Below are positions 11,368-20,097 of a stretch of DNA of 64,000 nt, one piece after another (the stretch's first letter is position 1; each line of letters opens with the position of its first letter). The stretch covers positions 62,001 through 126,000 of the forward strand of contig NZ_JACJPI010000040.1 in NCBI RefSeq assembly GCF_014695975.1. Direction: 5' to 3'. The stretch is from Leptolyngbya sp. FACHB-321. GTDB taxonomy: Bacteria > Cyanobacteriota > Cyanobacteriia > Leptolyngbyales > Leptolyngbyaceae. The translations under genes and the position numbers were made by a program. Below the pieces are notes generated by a model. That model was not told the origin of the DNA, made no database searches, and saw only the letters and a list, made by a program, of their open reading frames with translations.

Positions 11368-12621
11368 ATGAGATGGCTAACAAAGCAGCCGCTTTTATTT
11401 TGCATATCGCTGTCAAGCAGTCTTTGTTTTGTAGGCAGCGCTGAGAAGTTGATCGCGAACACGCCTGCAACAGCCGGGTTGCAGCAAGAGCAGCCGCCGA
11501 GCGTGCAAAACATTCGGCTAGCAGCACCCGCCTTAGACCAACCTGTAGCCAGCCCCCCGCGATCGCACCGTGCTCCCTCGCAATCCTCACGTTCGTCGAT
11601 CGCCCCTTTTCCTACCTTTAACAGCCAGCAACTTGACCAGCAGCTACAGCGCTATCTTCGCTTTGTCGCCCAGTCTGGGTCACCCGATATCCTCATTGTT
11701 GGCAGTTCGCGAGCCTTGCAGGGCATTGACCCAATCGTGCTTCAGCAAACGCTTGCCCAGCGAGGTTATCCCAAGCTAAAAATTTTCAACTTTGGGGTGA
11801 ATGGAGCCACCGCGCAGTTGGTTGATCTGATCGTACGTAAACTGCTCGCACCCGACCAATTACCGCGCTTGCTGCTCTGGGCAGACGGTGTACGAGCTTT
11901 TAACAGTGGTCGTGCTGATATCACCTACAACCGGGCGATCGCCTCCCCTGGTTACCAACTGCTAGCGGCTGGCATTCGTCCCGTCCTAATGCCTCCATTG
12001 CTTCAGAGGGAGCCGCTCTGCATTGCCCTGCCATTGCAACGTTCGACCCGTGACGCGCTTAGTCCGCTCAAGTCTTTCAATGTTGTGCCGTCTTTCGCTC
12101 CAGCGTACCAACAACGCCTGTGGTGTTGGGAACCGTTAAGAGCGCTCAGTCAGCCTGAAGCTCTCGTTAAGCCAGAGGAACGGATAGTCGATGTTCAAGA
12201 GACGACTGGCTTTCAGCCGCTATCAAATCAGTTCAAACCTGATGAGTATTTTCAACGCTATCCTAAAGTCCAAGGCGCATACGATGGCGACTATCGAGAC
12301 TTCACGCTCAATGGTAAGCAGACGCAGGCACTTAACAACGTTGTCATGTTTGCCAAAGCTCGCCAGATCTCGATCGTTTTTGTTAATCTGCCCCTGACGC
12401 AAATTTATTTAGACGAGACGCGTACTGCGAACGAACAGCAGTTTCGTACCTATTTGCAGCAGTTTGCTCGATCGCAACCGTTGACCGTTCACGATCTAAG
12501 TCAACGATGGCTGTATCAAAACGCTTATTTCACAGACCCCAGCCACCTGAATCGTCATGGCGCTGCTGCTGTCGCTACTCAACTTGGCAAAAGGCTCATA
12601 CTTCCTTCCGTTCAGCCCTGA
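11368..12621 (+). CDS. DUF1574/SGNH-hydrolase-like secreted or membrane-anchored protein
   Basis: The 417-aa product begins with a hydrophobic stretch (LLFCISLSSSLCFVGSA, residues 9-25), probably a signal peptide or anchor, then a low-complexity linker to about residue 85. The following domain starts with DILIVGSSRALQGIDP (GSSR at 112-115, the block I motif of SGNH-like folds), continues with FNFGVNGATAQLVD, and closes with FTDPSHLNRHGAAAVA near the C-terminus, where the DxxH pair would complete a catalytic triad. Proteins of this type (DUF1574, AlgJ/AlgX-like) are linked to acetylation or processing of exopolysaccharide. The sugar transferase 215 bp downstream supports a surface-polysaccharide role, but this is inference. 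Confidence 0.72.
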   Translation: MRWLTKQPLLFCISLSSSLCFVGSAEKLIANTPATAGLQQEQPPSVQNIRLAAPALDQPVASPPRSHRAPSQSSRSSIAPFPTFNSQQLDQQLQRYLRFVAQSGSPDILIVGSSRALQGIDPIVLQQTLAQRGYPKLKIFNFGVNGATAQLVDLIVRKLLAPDQLPRLLLWADGVRAFNSGRADITYNRAIASPGYQLLAAGIRPVLMPPLLQREPLCIALPLQRSTRDALSPLKSFNVVPSFAPAYQQRLWCWEPLRALSQPEALVKPEERIVDVQETTGFQPLSNQFKPDEYFQRYPKVQGAYDGDYRDFTLNGKQTQALNNVVMFAKARQISIVFVNLPLTQIYLDETRTANEQQFRTYLQQFARSQPLTVHDLSQRWLYQNAYFTDPSHLNRHGAAAVATQLGKRLILPSVQP

Positions 12622-12835
12622 CAACGCATCGCCCATTCATTAAGCCTCAGTAAAAGCTCTGGTTTGCAGGTGTCATTTAAATTAACTTTCCTAGAGAAAA
12701 ACACTGAAACTTCATACTACTCAGTAGGAGTTATAAAGATTGAGCAAACGTACTTATAGACACTGGGCAACGCTAGGTGAAGTTGCGTATCTTTAGTGGA
12801 AGGCAAAGAGAAACCTAGTAAAGCCAATTACGAAC

Positions 12836-13552
12836 GTGATGATTACTTCTGACATTCCAACTGCTCTCCGAATCGCTCTCATTAAGCGTGACAAAGAAGC
12901 GGGTCAGGCTACCAGCGTTCCTCCTCAGGAATGTGTTCGTACAATTCATCCATCCGTTACCAGCAAAGCCAAGCGTTTAGTTGATATTGTTGGTGCCCTA
13001 GTCGGGCTGGCAATCACCGCAATGGTTGCTATTCCAGTGGCGATCGCAGTGCAATGCGATGACCCTGGTCCCATCTTTTACAGTCAAATTCGCTGCGGTT
13101 TAAAAGGCAAACCCTTCCGCATCTGGAAGTTCCGCTCGATGGTGATGGATGCAGACAAGCTGAAGCATCTCGTCAACAATGAAGCTAAAGGTGGCATCTT
13201 TAAGAATAAGAATGACCCTCGCATCACCCGTATTGGTCGCTTCCTACGCCGCACCAGCCTTGACGAACTGCCGCAATTCTGGAATGTGCTGCTAGGGCAC
13301 ATGAGCTTAGTTGGCACTCGTCCGCCTACAGTCGATGAAGTTATTCGTTACGAGAAACATCATTGGGAGCGTCTTAACGTCAAACCTGGCATCACAGGTG
13401 AGTGGCAAGCAAATGGTCGATCAACTGTGATCGATTTTGAAGACATTGTGAAAATGGATGTCGAGTACCAGCGCAAGTGGTCGATCGCTTACGACCTACA
13501 TTTGATTGCAAAAACTATCCTTGTTGTTCTGGATAAGAAAGGTGCCTGCTAA
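12836..13552 (+). CDS. Bacterial sugar transferase (exopolysaccharide priming glycosyltransferase, short form)
   Basis: These enzymes transfer a sugar-1-phosphate to undecaprenyl phosphate to start exopolysaccharide repeat units. The 238-aa protein has the short form with one N-terminal membrane segment (about residues 44-66, VDIVGALVGLAITAMVAIPVA) followed by the catalytic domain: GPIFYSQIRCGLKGKPFRIWKFRSM, then RRTSLDELPQFWNVLLGHMSLVGTRP, then KPGITGEWQANGRS. These blocks are diagnostic of the family. The start is ATG 12836 or the overlapping 12839. A strong terminator follows at 13688. It is related to cyanobacterial proteins such as HepC, but the specific sugar is unknown. Confidence 0.9.
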   Translation: MMITSDIPTALRIALIKRDKEAGQATSVPPQECVRTIHPSVTSKAKRLVDIVGALVGLAITAMVAIPVAIAVQCDDPGPIFYSQIRCGLKGKPFRIWKFRSMVMDADKLKHLVNNEAKGGIFKNKNDPRITRIGRFLRRTSLDELPQFWNVLLGHMSLVGTRPPTVDEVIRYEKHHWERLNVKPGITGEWQANGRSTVIDFEDIVKMDVEYQRKWSIAYDLHLIAKTILVVLDKKGAC

Positions 13553-13687
13553 GAACGAAATAAGCTAGAGCGCTGCTGCAACAAGTTATTGGTTTGATGT
13601 AACGGCTACGGTTTAACACCATGATCATCTGCTAGGGATATCTGCTAGGTCTTTCAACTGCCATTGCTCCTGAGAACATGAACGATT

Positions 13688-13719
13688 AGGACAGTCTCTA
13701 AGAGGCTGTCCTCTTTTTT
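13688..13719 (+). terminator. Rho-independent terminator
   Basis: AGGACAG pairs with CTGTCCT around an 11-nt loop and is followed by CTTTTTT. It lies 136 bp after the sugar transferase stop. The rest of the spacer to pgsA (13720-13904) holds no gene; it has an inverted GTTAGGA/TCCTAAC pair near 13774 and 13841. Confidence 0.8.
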
Positions 13720-13904
13720 GCGCTGAGTTTAGACTGTGGACGTTGTAGGTTAGACGTTATGGCAGTAGTTAGATTCGTTAGGATGACGTGCAAGGTGAAA
13801 CCTTTGAGGCAACGCCTCCTGCGCCCTTTGATCTCAATGTCCTAACCCTTATGGCGATCGCTATAGTCCAAGATGATGTTAGTTCAAGATCAAGTTAGTT
13901 CAAG

Positions 13905-14453
13905 ATGAACCTGCCAACCTGGATCACAGTTTCTCGTTTGCTGGCAGTGCCATTACTGCTCTACGGTTTACGGACCCCAACGATCGAGGGGCGTTGGTTC
14001 ATGCTGGTTGTTTTTTTAGTGGCAGCGGGCACTGATTGGGTAGACGGCTATCTGGCTCGCAAGCTCAATCAGGTGACAGAACTGGGCAAGTTCCTCGACC
14101 CATTAGTAGATAAGTTGCTGGTATTAGCACCATTGCTAGCTTTGATTGAATTGGGTCAGGTGCCTGCTTGGGGCGTGTTTTTAATTTTGGCACGTGAGTT
14201 GACGATCGCTGGCTGGCGCGTTAATCCCAGCCTTCAGGGCAGTACAGCTATTCAGGGCGCAAACCTATGGGGCAAGTTGAAAACAGTGAGCCAAATTGGT
14301 GCGATCGCACTACTCATTGCACCACTGGCTGAGACTTGGCAGCTTCCGGCCCTCGTTGCTTTCTGGCTCTCTGTAGCGCTCACCCTGGTTTCAGGTGTAA
14401 TTTACCTGCTGCCTCAGAAACAAAGCGATGAAAAAGCCTCAAACCTGACATAG
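13905..14453 (+). CDS. pgsA: CDP-diacylglycerol--glycerol-3-phosphate 3-phosphatidyltransferase
   Basis: PgsA makes phosphatidylglycerol phosphate from CDP-diacylglycerol and glycerol-3-phosphate; phosphatidylglycerol is essential for thylakoid photosystems. The 182-aa integral membrane protein begins NLPTWITVSRLLAVPLLL and has the CDP-alcohol phosphotransferase motif D-G-x2-A-R-x8-G-x3-D-x3-D at residues 47-69 (DGYLARKLNQ...GKFLDPLVDK). Several hydrophobic spans follow. The ATG at 13905 fits the family N-terminus. cdsA, which makes its substrate, lies elsewhere in the window at 33916. Confidence 0.94.
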   Translation: MNLPTWITVSRLLAVPLLLYGLRTPTIEGRWFMLVVFLVAAGTDWVDGYLARKLNQVTELGKFLDPLVDKLLVLAPLLALIELGQVPAWGVFLILARELTIAGWRVNPSLQGSTAIQGANLWGKLKTVSQIGAIALLIAPLAETWQLPALVAFWLSVALTLVSGVIYLLPQKQSDEKASNLT

Positions 14454-14505
14454 AGGTTACCAAACCACCTCATTTTGAGCTTAAGAGTACCCTTACTTTT
14501 CGCAT

Positions 14506-15333
14506 ATGTCTCTTTTAGTGGAAACTCTGAATAGAATTGTTGCTTTTTTAGAAAGTAGCCATCCAATAATGACTGACATCGCTCGATCTTTGCAGCCCGG
14601 TTTGTCATACGAAGAAATCACATCAAAACTTGAAGATTTTCCATATCTATTACCTACTGAACTGATCGAACTGTATCAATGGCGCAATGGTCAAGCAGGA
14701 GCTTATCCGGATGAATTCGCGCCATACTATCGGCTTCTATCTTTGGAAGATGCTTTAAAGGAATATAAATGCCAAATTGAACTGGCAAAGGAGTTTAGTG
14801 AAGACGATTTACCTTGGCAAAAACTATACGACCCTTGCTGGCTTCCTATCTTTAAAGAAGATTCAAACTTTTATGTTATTCCTACGTCCCTAAAACCTCA
14901 GAAACACTCACCTATTCTGGATAAAAGTGAATATTTTTGTAGTGACGATGTGTGGAAGTCAGAAGTTTTTCCAAATCTAACAAACATGATGCTTGCAGTT
15001 GCAGAATGCTGGGAGTCAGGAGCTTACCATATAGCAAAAAATATTTATGGAGAAGATTATTTAAGTATTCGTCTCAGCAATACAAGTATGATCAACCTCA
15101 AGTATCGACCAGGACGAAAGAGGTCAGTTGAACTGCTACTTAACGCCCAAGAATCTGAATTATCCAAGGAAGAACTTATTGGTGCTTACCATGAGCTGGT
15201 AGCGATTAATCATCCAAGAGCAGAAGAGACTTTAAAGCGGGGTTCTCAAAAATATGCCAGGATAGACAGCGATTTGTCAAACAGCTTGGAGTTCCTCTTG
15301 AGCGATTTAAAGAGGCAACAAGAATCAGGTTGA
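14506..15333 (+). CDS. SMI1/KNR4 (SUKH) family protein
   Basis: The 275-aa protein has a SUKH-like core in its first half: a helical N-terminus, GLSYEEITSKLEDFPYLLPTELIELYQWRNGQ (about residues 29-60 with the conserved W-R-N-G), then YRLLSLEDALKEY and WLPIFKEDSNFYVIP. SUKH proteins are often immunity proteins against contact-dependent toxins, but many are free-standing with unknown roles. The C-terminal part (about 195-245) contains LLNAQESELSKEELIGAYHELVAINHPRAEETLKRG and is not recognised. The gene is visibly more A+T-rich than its neighbours and has almost no CGATCG sites, which suggests transfer. No toxin gene is adjacent. Confidence 0.7.
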   Translation: MSLLVETLNRIVAFLESSHPIMTDIARSLQPGLSYEEITSKLEDFPYLLPTELIELYQWRNGQAGAYPDEFAPYYRLLSLEDALKEYKCQIELAKEFSEDDLPWQKLYDPCWLPIFKEDSNFYVIPTSLKPQKHSPILDKSEYFCSDDVWKSEVFPNLTNMMLAVAECWESGAYHIAKNIYGEDYLSIRLSNTSMINLKYRPGRKRSVELLLNAQESELSKEELIGAYHELVAINHPRAEETLKRGSQKYARIDSDLSNSLEFLLSDLKRQQESG

Positions 15334-15451
15334 AATGAAGAGGTTTAGAGTTTTGCTAACAGTCTAACAAGCTGATAGAGCGGCAGGCGCAGGATCGCGT
15401 CAGGGTATGAAAGCCCTTTGCTGCTTATCATCTCTGTTATTAATGCTTGTC

Positions 15452-17092
15452 TTACAGCAAACTGAGTTGGAGATCGCCAGGTTCCGGTTTGGGTTTACGA
15501 CGGGATGCTTTACGAGGTTTGACCTCTGCGTGAGCCACAAACCAGGTGCGTAGTGCTTGTGCTTGATGGGGGTCGATCGCATCTAGATCGAGCGGCGGCG
15601 GGAAGAGGCTATGATCCGAAGCCGTCGCCCAACTTACTTCAGTATCAAAGCGTTCTGCTCCAAAGGGCAGGAGACTAGCTGGCAAGCGCGATAGGTGTGG
15701 TACGACGTTTTCCAGTCCCAAAAATTGTTGACGCTGTTGCTCTAGCTGCTGGACTCGTTGCTTTCGAGCCTGTTTGTAATCGAGGATGGGAGTCGGATAG
15801 CCCTTCATTGGCAGCGGTGAACCGAGACTTGCGGGCGGCAGGTGCTTCAGTTCTGGTAGCCAGCGCTTGATGAAAATGCCGTCTGGATCACAGCGATCGA
15901 CCGCCACTTGCCCAGGGTTATAAATGCGCGTCCAGGTTTTATCAACGCAATGCGTAACACCCGATTGCATTGCCCACTGATAATGGTCGATCGGGCAATC
16001 ACCATCAATCAGGTGACGCATGAAGTGCAGTGCGCCGTAACGCCAGTCCATTCCCAGCAGATTGCTCAAAAAGCTGGAGTAAAGAGCACGGATGCGAAAG
16101 TTGAGTTCTTTCCAGCCGCCAGTTGCCTGGAGACACCGCGCTGCTGCATCGACGATCGGAAAGCCCGTTTCGCCTTGCTGCCACGCGCGGTAAAGCGTTT
16201 CGTCAAACGCCCAGCCATCATCATCAAAAATGTTGTAGAGCGATCGCAACTCTAGCTGCGGCAGGTAGCGAAACCGTTGGGCAAATCCATTGCCCCAACG
16301 CAACCGGGCGATCAACTGCTTACGGCTCCGCTGCACCCGCATGTCAGGCGAAGCTTTGAGCTGCTGCGCCATCTGGTAACATTCCCGCACAGAAATCGCA
16401 CCAAATTTGAGGTATGGACTCAAACCTGTAGTCGCTTCGGCGCTGGGATAGGAAAGCTGCCAGTAGTAGCGATCTGCCTTCTCACGCAGAAATTCCTGCA
16501 AGAAGTTTCGTGCTGCCTGAGTGCCAGCAGGCGGAATTTGCTTGGCATCGGGCAAATGCCCTACGTCGGTAAGCGTCGGTAGGGGTTCGCTAATGACATC
16601 GGTTGGTACATGGATGTGACCAGGTGTGGGCACCATAGCCGCGTTCATGTCAGCGTACCACAAGTCCCGATAGTCAGGGTAGGGAATCAGGTCGGGCGTT
16701 GTAGCAAGCGGCTCAAACCAGCGAATTTTGAGGTTTTCTTGCGCTAAAGCGTTGTTCAAGCGGGCATCTCGCACCCGACCATAGATCCGCTCAAAGTCGA
16801 TGTGGGCATAGATACCGTCTGCCTGAGTTTCGCGGATCAGTTGCGGTAGTACCTCTACTGGATCGCCCGATCGCAAAATCAAGCGCCCACCGCGATCGCG
16901 CAAGTCTTGATCCAGCGATCGCAAGCACTCTAGCATAAATGCAACCCGCGCTGAACCTGTTTCGGGATGATGTAGGAGGGCACGATCAAACACAAACACG
17001 GGAATGACCTCACCCCGCAATGCCGCACGATACAGTGGCGCATGATCCGCGACACGGAAATCCCGACGAAACCAGACGATCGTGCGGTTCAT
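15452..17092 (-). CDS. Photolyase/cryptochrome-family FAD-binding protein
   Basis: The 546-aa protein has the N-terminal photolyase alpha/beta domain (TIVWFRRDFRVADHAPLYRAA, residues 4-24) and the C-terminal FAD-binding helical domain (TTGLSPYLKFGAISVRECY, then GETGFPIVDAAARCLQATGGW, DWRYGALHFMRHLIDGDCP and IFIKRWLPELKHLP). Where class I CPD photolyases have MHNRLRM after the ATGW block, this protein reads ELNFRIRALYSSF, and the segment before the IYNP motif is also different. It is therefore a divergent clade, either a photolyase of other specificity or a cryptochrome-like blue-light receptor. The tail (residues about 525-546) is rich in Lys and Arg. The ATG at 17092 begins at the fold. Confidence 0.85.
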   Translation of the reverse strand: MNRTIVWFRRDFRVADHAPLYRAALRGEVIPVFVFDRALLHHPETGSARVAFMLECLRSLDQDLRDRGGRLILRSGDPVEVLPQLIRETQADGIYAHIDFERIYGRVRDARLNNALAQENLKIRWFEPLATTPDLIPYPDYRDLWYADMNAAMVPTPGHIHVPTDVISEPLPTLTDVGHLPDAKQIPPAGTQAARNFLQEFLREKADRYYWQLSYPSAEATTGLSPYLKFGAISVRECYQMAQQLKASPDMRVQRSRKQLIARLRWGNGFAQRFRYLPQLELRSLYNIFDDDGWAFDETLYRAWQQGETGFPIVDAAARCLQATGGWKELNFRIRALYSSFLSNLLGMDWRYGALHFMRHLIDGDCPIDHYQWAMQSGVTHCVDKTWTRIYNPGQVAVDRCDPDGIFIKRWLPELKHLPPASLGSPLPMKGYPTPILDYKQARKQRVQQLEQQRQQFLGLENVVPHLSRLPASLLPFGAERFDTEVSWATASDHSLFPPPLDLDAIDPHQAQALRTWFVAHAEVKPRKASRRKPKPEPGDLQLSLL

Positions 17093-17244
17093 AGCTCAAG
17101 CTTGCACTAAGGGCACCCTCTCAGCTTAACAAGCCTTAAAGTTCTTAGCAGTTAGATCCATCGCTTAGAACGCAGCGAACAGTTAAATGCGTAGACCAGG
17201 GAACTTTCTAGCTTCCCTCGACCATACGTCGCCTAGCAGAAAGC

Positions 17245-17714
17245 TCAAGGATGATATGTCGCCGCACTCAACTGCAAATGATGGGTCGTATGCTCCCAGT
17301 GCGGATGAGTTCTGAAACCTAATGACTGATAGAACTGAGCGACTGCTAGAGTATCAGTTCGCAGCGTCAATAGGTGATAGTGCTGCTTGGCTCCGTGAAT
17401 AATCTGATGGACAAGCGAATCGACCAACTCCCTGCTTTCGCCAGCCTGACTCAACATAACAAATGCCGCAATCGCCCAATGTAAGGGTCATTTAAATGGG
17501 GCTCTCGATTCAATCCGCTAATACCTATGACCGCACCTTGTACGGATGCTTTCAGTAAGATTTCATCTGGCTGATCAAAGCAATTCAAGCCACTACGGTA
17601 TTCTCGAATCAATCGTTCAAAAAACTGAAGCTCTTGAGACAAGCTTTCCTCAACGAGATGATCGATTAATCCCAATTCAATCTTTGAAAGGCGAGTAATC
17701 TCGATCACTTGCAT
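17245..17714 (-). pseudogene. GNAT-family N-acetyltransferase, interrupted by a frameshift
   Basis: Two overlapping minus-strand frames together form one GNAT protein. The upstream part (17714 down to 17451) starts at ATG 17714 with MQVIEITRLSKIELGLIDHL and reaches IGRLRHLL before a TGA. The downstream part (from 17457) reads LSQAGESRELVDSLVHQIIHGAKQHYHLLTLRT and ends with AVAQFYQSLGFRTHPHWEHT, the typical acetyl-CoA-binding helix and C-terminal strand. The break lies in the CATTTGTTATGTTGAG region at about 17450-17460, where one inserted or two deleted bases would restore the frame. It may be a real pseudogene or a sequencing error. The gene is 27 bp downstream of a response regulator on the same strand. 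Confidence 0.75.
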
Positions 17715-17741
17715 GGCTCTTAAGATGCCTTGAAAGACCGC

Positions 17742-18116
17742 TCACCCCTTCGTCTGTTGCAGCAGTTTTTTCACAGCAGCCAGCAAATCGGGTGGATGGT
17801 AGGGTTTTGTGACGTAGGCATCTGCGCCTTGCTTCATGCCCCAGTACACATCAAATTCTTCACTTTTACTGGTGCACATGATTACAGGAATATGCTTCGT
17901 TTTAGGATCATTTTTAATCCAGCGACAGAGTTCGTAGCCGTTTTTGCGCGGCATGACAATATCAGTCACTACTACGTCAGGAGTTTTTGCTGTAATCTTT
18001 TCAACGGCTTCTGCACCATCCACTGCCTCAATAACACTGAAGCCGCTTTTGCGAAATTGCTCTGAGACCATTTCCCGCACAGTGGGGCTATCGTCTACGA
18101 TCAGAACTATAGTCAT
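17742..18116 (-). CDS. CheY-like single-domain response regulator
   Basis: The 124-aa protein is a lone receiver domain. The acidic pair D8-D9 (LIVDDSP), the phosphoacceptor D52 (VVVTDIVMPRKNGYELC), the CTSKS switch threonine near 81 and K104 in YVTKPYHP are all present, so it should be phosphorylated by a histidine kinase. Cyanobacterial proteins of this kind (PilH/TaxP-like) act in type IV pilus motility and phototaxis, but no kinase or pilus gene is adjacent, so the pathway is inferred. The start is ATG 18116. The acetyltransferase remnant follows on the same strand. Confidence 0.93.
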   Translation of the reverse strand: MTIVLIVDDSPTVREMVSEQFRKSGFSVIEAVDGAEAVEKITAKTPDVVVTDIVMPRKNGYELCRWIKNDPKTKHIPVIMCTSKSEEFDVYWGMKQGADAYVTKPYHPPDLLAAVKKLLQQTKG

Positions 18117-18402
18117 AACTCCATAACGGCTCAGTGATTAAGGGGCGTGATTGCGATAGTTTAGCGTGTTTGTAGAGCGAATAGTTGCCAGTTTCCCAGT
18201 GCTGCTTGCCTTACAGAAAACGGCACTGGTGCTGTAATCGGTTCGCTCTCATATGGTCAAGGCGTGCTCTTGTCTGCAACTTTCTTCGTACTTGTTTAAT
18301 GCCATTCCTGGTCATTTATAGAATCTTAGTGAGATTAAATTGTTTTAAGCGAAAAGCTCACCATATAAGTGAACGAAAGGCTCACTACTTAGGTAAAACT
18401 GC

Positions 18403-18912
18403 TTAGTACAACCAGGGAATGAGCTTTTTGACGCGCTGCTGATAAGCACCATACTCAGGGTATTTTTGCCTCAGCCAGGTTTCTTCGAGGGTCGCTTTAG
18501 CGTTAAAGAAAACGAAGATGACGATCGCGCCAGCCAGATGACTGAGGCTTCTTTGATAGAGTGCCCAACTAAGCGCTGCGACAATCAAGCCGCTGTAGAG
18601 TGGATGCCGCACCAGACTATAAACGCCCGATTGCACGAGTTGGGCATCATCGCGTGGATGTGGTAATGGCGTAAGACTGCGACCCAGGTCAAGCAACCCT
18701 TTTGCCATCAGTACCAGAGCCAAAACCCCTAGCACTCCTGCCGCAGCCCATAATCCGTAGAGTGTTGATAGCGCTAACGTTCGTGCGGGAAGGGGATAGA
18801 CTGGCAGCACCATAAAGCTAACAATGATGGCTGCTTGCGCAAAGACCCAATATTCGCCCCGTTGTCCCTGCCAGCTATTGACGCTAAAGCCCCAGTCGGT
18901 AAGGAGTTTCAT
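18403..18912 (-). CDS. Isoprenylcysteine carboxyl methyltransferase (ICMT)-family methyltransferase
   Basis: The 169-aa integral membrane protein has about four hydrophobic segments and the family signature near the C-terminus, LVRHPLYSGLIVAALSWAL (about residues 98-116), followed by KATLEETWLRQKYPEYGAYQQRVKKLIPWLY. The Glu-Glu and Tyr-rich end forms the S-adenosylmethionine site in ICMT and PEMT-like enzymes. In bacteria the substrate is usually unknown (lipids, isoprenoids or small molecules). The start is ATG 18912. It lies 15 bp downstream of the aldo/keto reductase stop on the same strand, suggesting a two-gene operon. Confidence 0.85.
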   Translation of the reverse strand: MKLLTDWGFSVNSWQGQRGEYWVFAQAAIIVSFMVLPVYPLPARTLALSTLYGLWAAAGVLGVLALVLMAKGLLDLGRSLTPLPHPRDDAQLVQSGVYSLVRHPLYSGLIVAALSWALYQRSLSHLAGAIVIFVFFNAKATLEETWLRQKYPEYGAYQQRVKKLIPWLY

Positions 18913-18927
18913 AGTGCTAGTGTGATT

Positions 18928-19887
18928 TCATTTCCAGGCTTGTGTCGCGCGATCGAGCGTCTCAATTTCTTGCTCAGTTAAGCTCCAGCCCAGTGCACCA
19001 GCATTTTGCCGCGCTTGTTCTGCATTCTTTGCACCCGGAATAGGAATTACACCTTGAGCAATTAGCCAGTTGAGGGCAACCTGGGCGGGAGTCCGTTGAT
19101 GCACTGCGCCAATGTCCTGAAGTAACCGAATGACAGGGGCGATCTTCTCTAGACCACTTTGATTGAAGCGGGGATCAATACGACGGGCACCCTGAAGTGG
19201 TTGAGCCTGGTGCGCTCGTGCCAACTCAGCCGTGTATTTTCCTGTTAGCAAACCTTGTGCCAGTGGACTGTACGCCAGGATAGTGATGCCTAGTTCGCGG
19301 GCAGTGTCAAAAATACCGTTGCTTTCAATCTGGCGAGTGAGTAACGAATAGCGCACCTGATTGACTGCCAGCGGTACGCCTCTTGCTGCCAGAAATTTGT
19401 GTGCCTGTCGCATTTGCTCTGCTGAGTAGTTGCTTACTCCCACTGTGGCGATTCTGCCTTGCTGTACTTCGTCTGCCAGGGCATTCATGAGGGCGCGCTT
19501 ACCAAGGAGAAAGTCAAACGGTTGATGCACTTGATAGAGCGCAACCTGCGACACTTGTAACCGCTCCAAGCTAGCCGTTAATGCCTCAGAAACCGATCGA
19601 GCAGTGAAGCGCCAGGGCACCGGGAAGAATTTTGTGGCAATCTGCGCAGGTTTGTCAGTCTGCCGCATGAATTGTCCGATGAGCCGCTCGGATTCGCCAA
19701 AACCATAAATTTCAGCCGTGTCAAAAAAGTTAATGCCTGCCTCAAGCGTGGCATCGAAGGCTTCATGCACCTGAGCAGCACCGTAGTCGCTGCCGTAGCT
19801 CCAGAAGAGTTTGTCGCCCCATGCCCAGGTGCCAATACCAAGGGCTGTGACGGCAGGACCATCTTTGCCAAGTGTTACCGTTTGCAC
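18928..19887 (-). CDS. Aldo/keto reductase
   Basis: This is a 319-aa NADPH-dependent (beta/alpha)8 oxidoreductase. The catalytic Asp and Tyr are in NFFDTAEIYGFGESERLIGQ, the Lys in IATKFFPVPW and the His in LYQVHQPFDF, making a complete tetrad. The cofactor-binding part LIAQGVIPIPGAKNAEQARQN near the C-terminus resembles the Tas/YajO branch common in cyanobacteria and plants. The start is a GTG at 19887 (VQTVTLGKDGPAVTALGIG), since no ATG precedes the family N-terminus. The ICMT-like gene follows after 15 bp. The physiological carbonyl substrate is not predictable. Confidence 0.94.
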   Translation of the reverse strand: MQTVTLGKDGPAVTALGIGTWAWGDKLFWSYGSDYGAAQVHEAFDATLEAGINFFDTAEIYGFGESERLIGQFMRQTDKPAQIATKFFPVPWRFTARSVSEALTASLERLQVSQVALYQVHQPFDFLLGKRALMNALADEVQQGRIATVGVSNYSAEQMRQAHKFLAARGVPLAVNQVRYSLLTRQIESNGIFDTARELGITILAYSPLAQGLLTGKYTAELARAHQAQPLQGARRIDPRFNQSGLEKIAPVIRLLQDIGAVHQRTPAQVALNWLIAQGVIPIPGAKNAEQARQNAGALGWSLTEQEIETLDRATQAWK

Positions 19888-19947
19888 GCGATCGCTCCCT
19901 GTTTTTGGTTGGGTATATCTGGTCTTTAGTGTATCGCTTGGGTGAGG

Positions 19948-20015
19948 AGTGAGGGTGGCAGAAGGAAAGGGGAGGAGTGAAGGCTGAGGGATGAAGGCTA
20001 AAGGGTGAGAGATGA
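19948..20015. repeat. Purine-rich heptamer-like repeats upstream of the BCD/PucC-type gene
   Basis: Loose repeats of GAGGAGTGA, GAAGGCTGAGG, GATGAAGGCTAAAGG and GTGAGAGATG units occur in the divergent spacer. They use the same words as the heptamer arrays elsewhere in the window but are not perfectly periodic. Confidence 0.6.
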
Positions 20016-20097
20016 AATTTAGAGTAAGGGTGATACGTTTGAGCCTAATCTGGAGATAGATGTTGGCTATCGTTTGAAGGTATTTGAGGAATCGGTC

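Noticed and set aside
13740-13880. Inverted GTTAGGA/TCCTAAC pair as a possible second MITE
   Set aside because: Only seven bases match at the ends and no target duplication or internal symmetry supports it.
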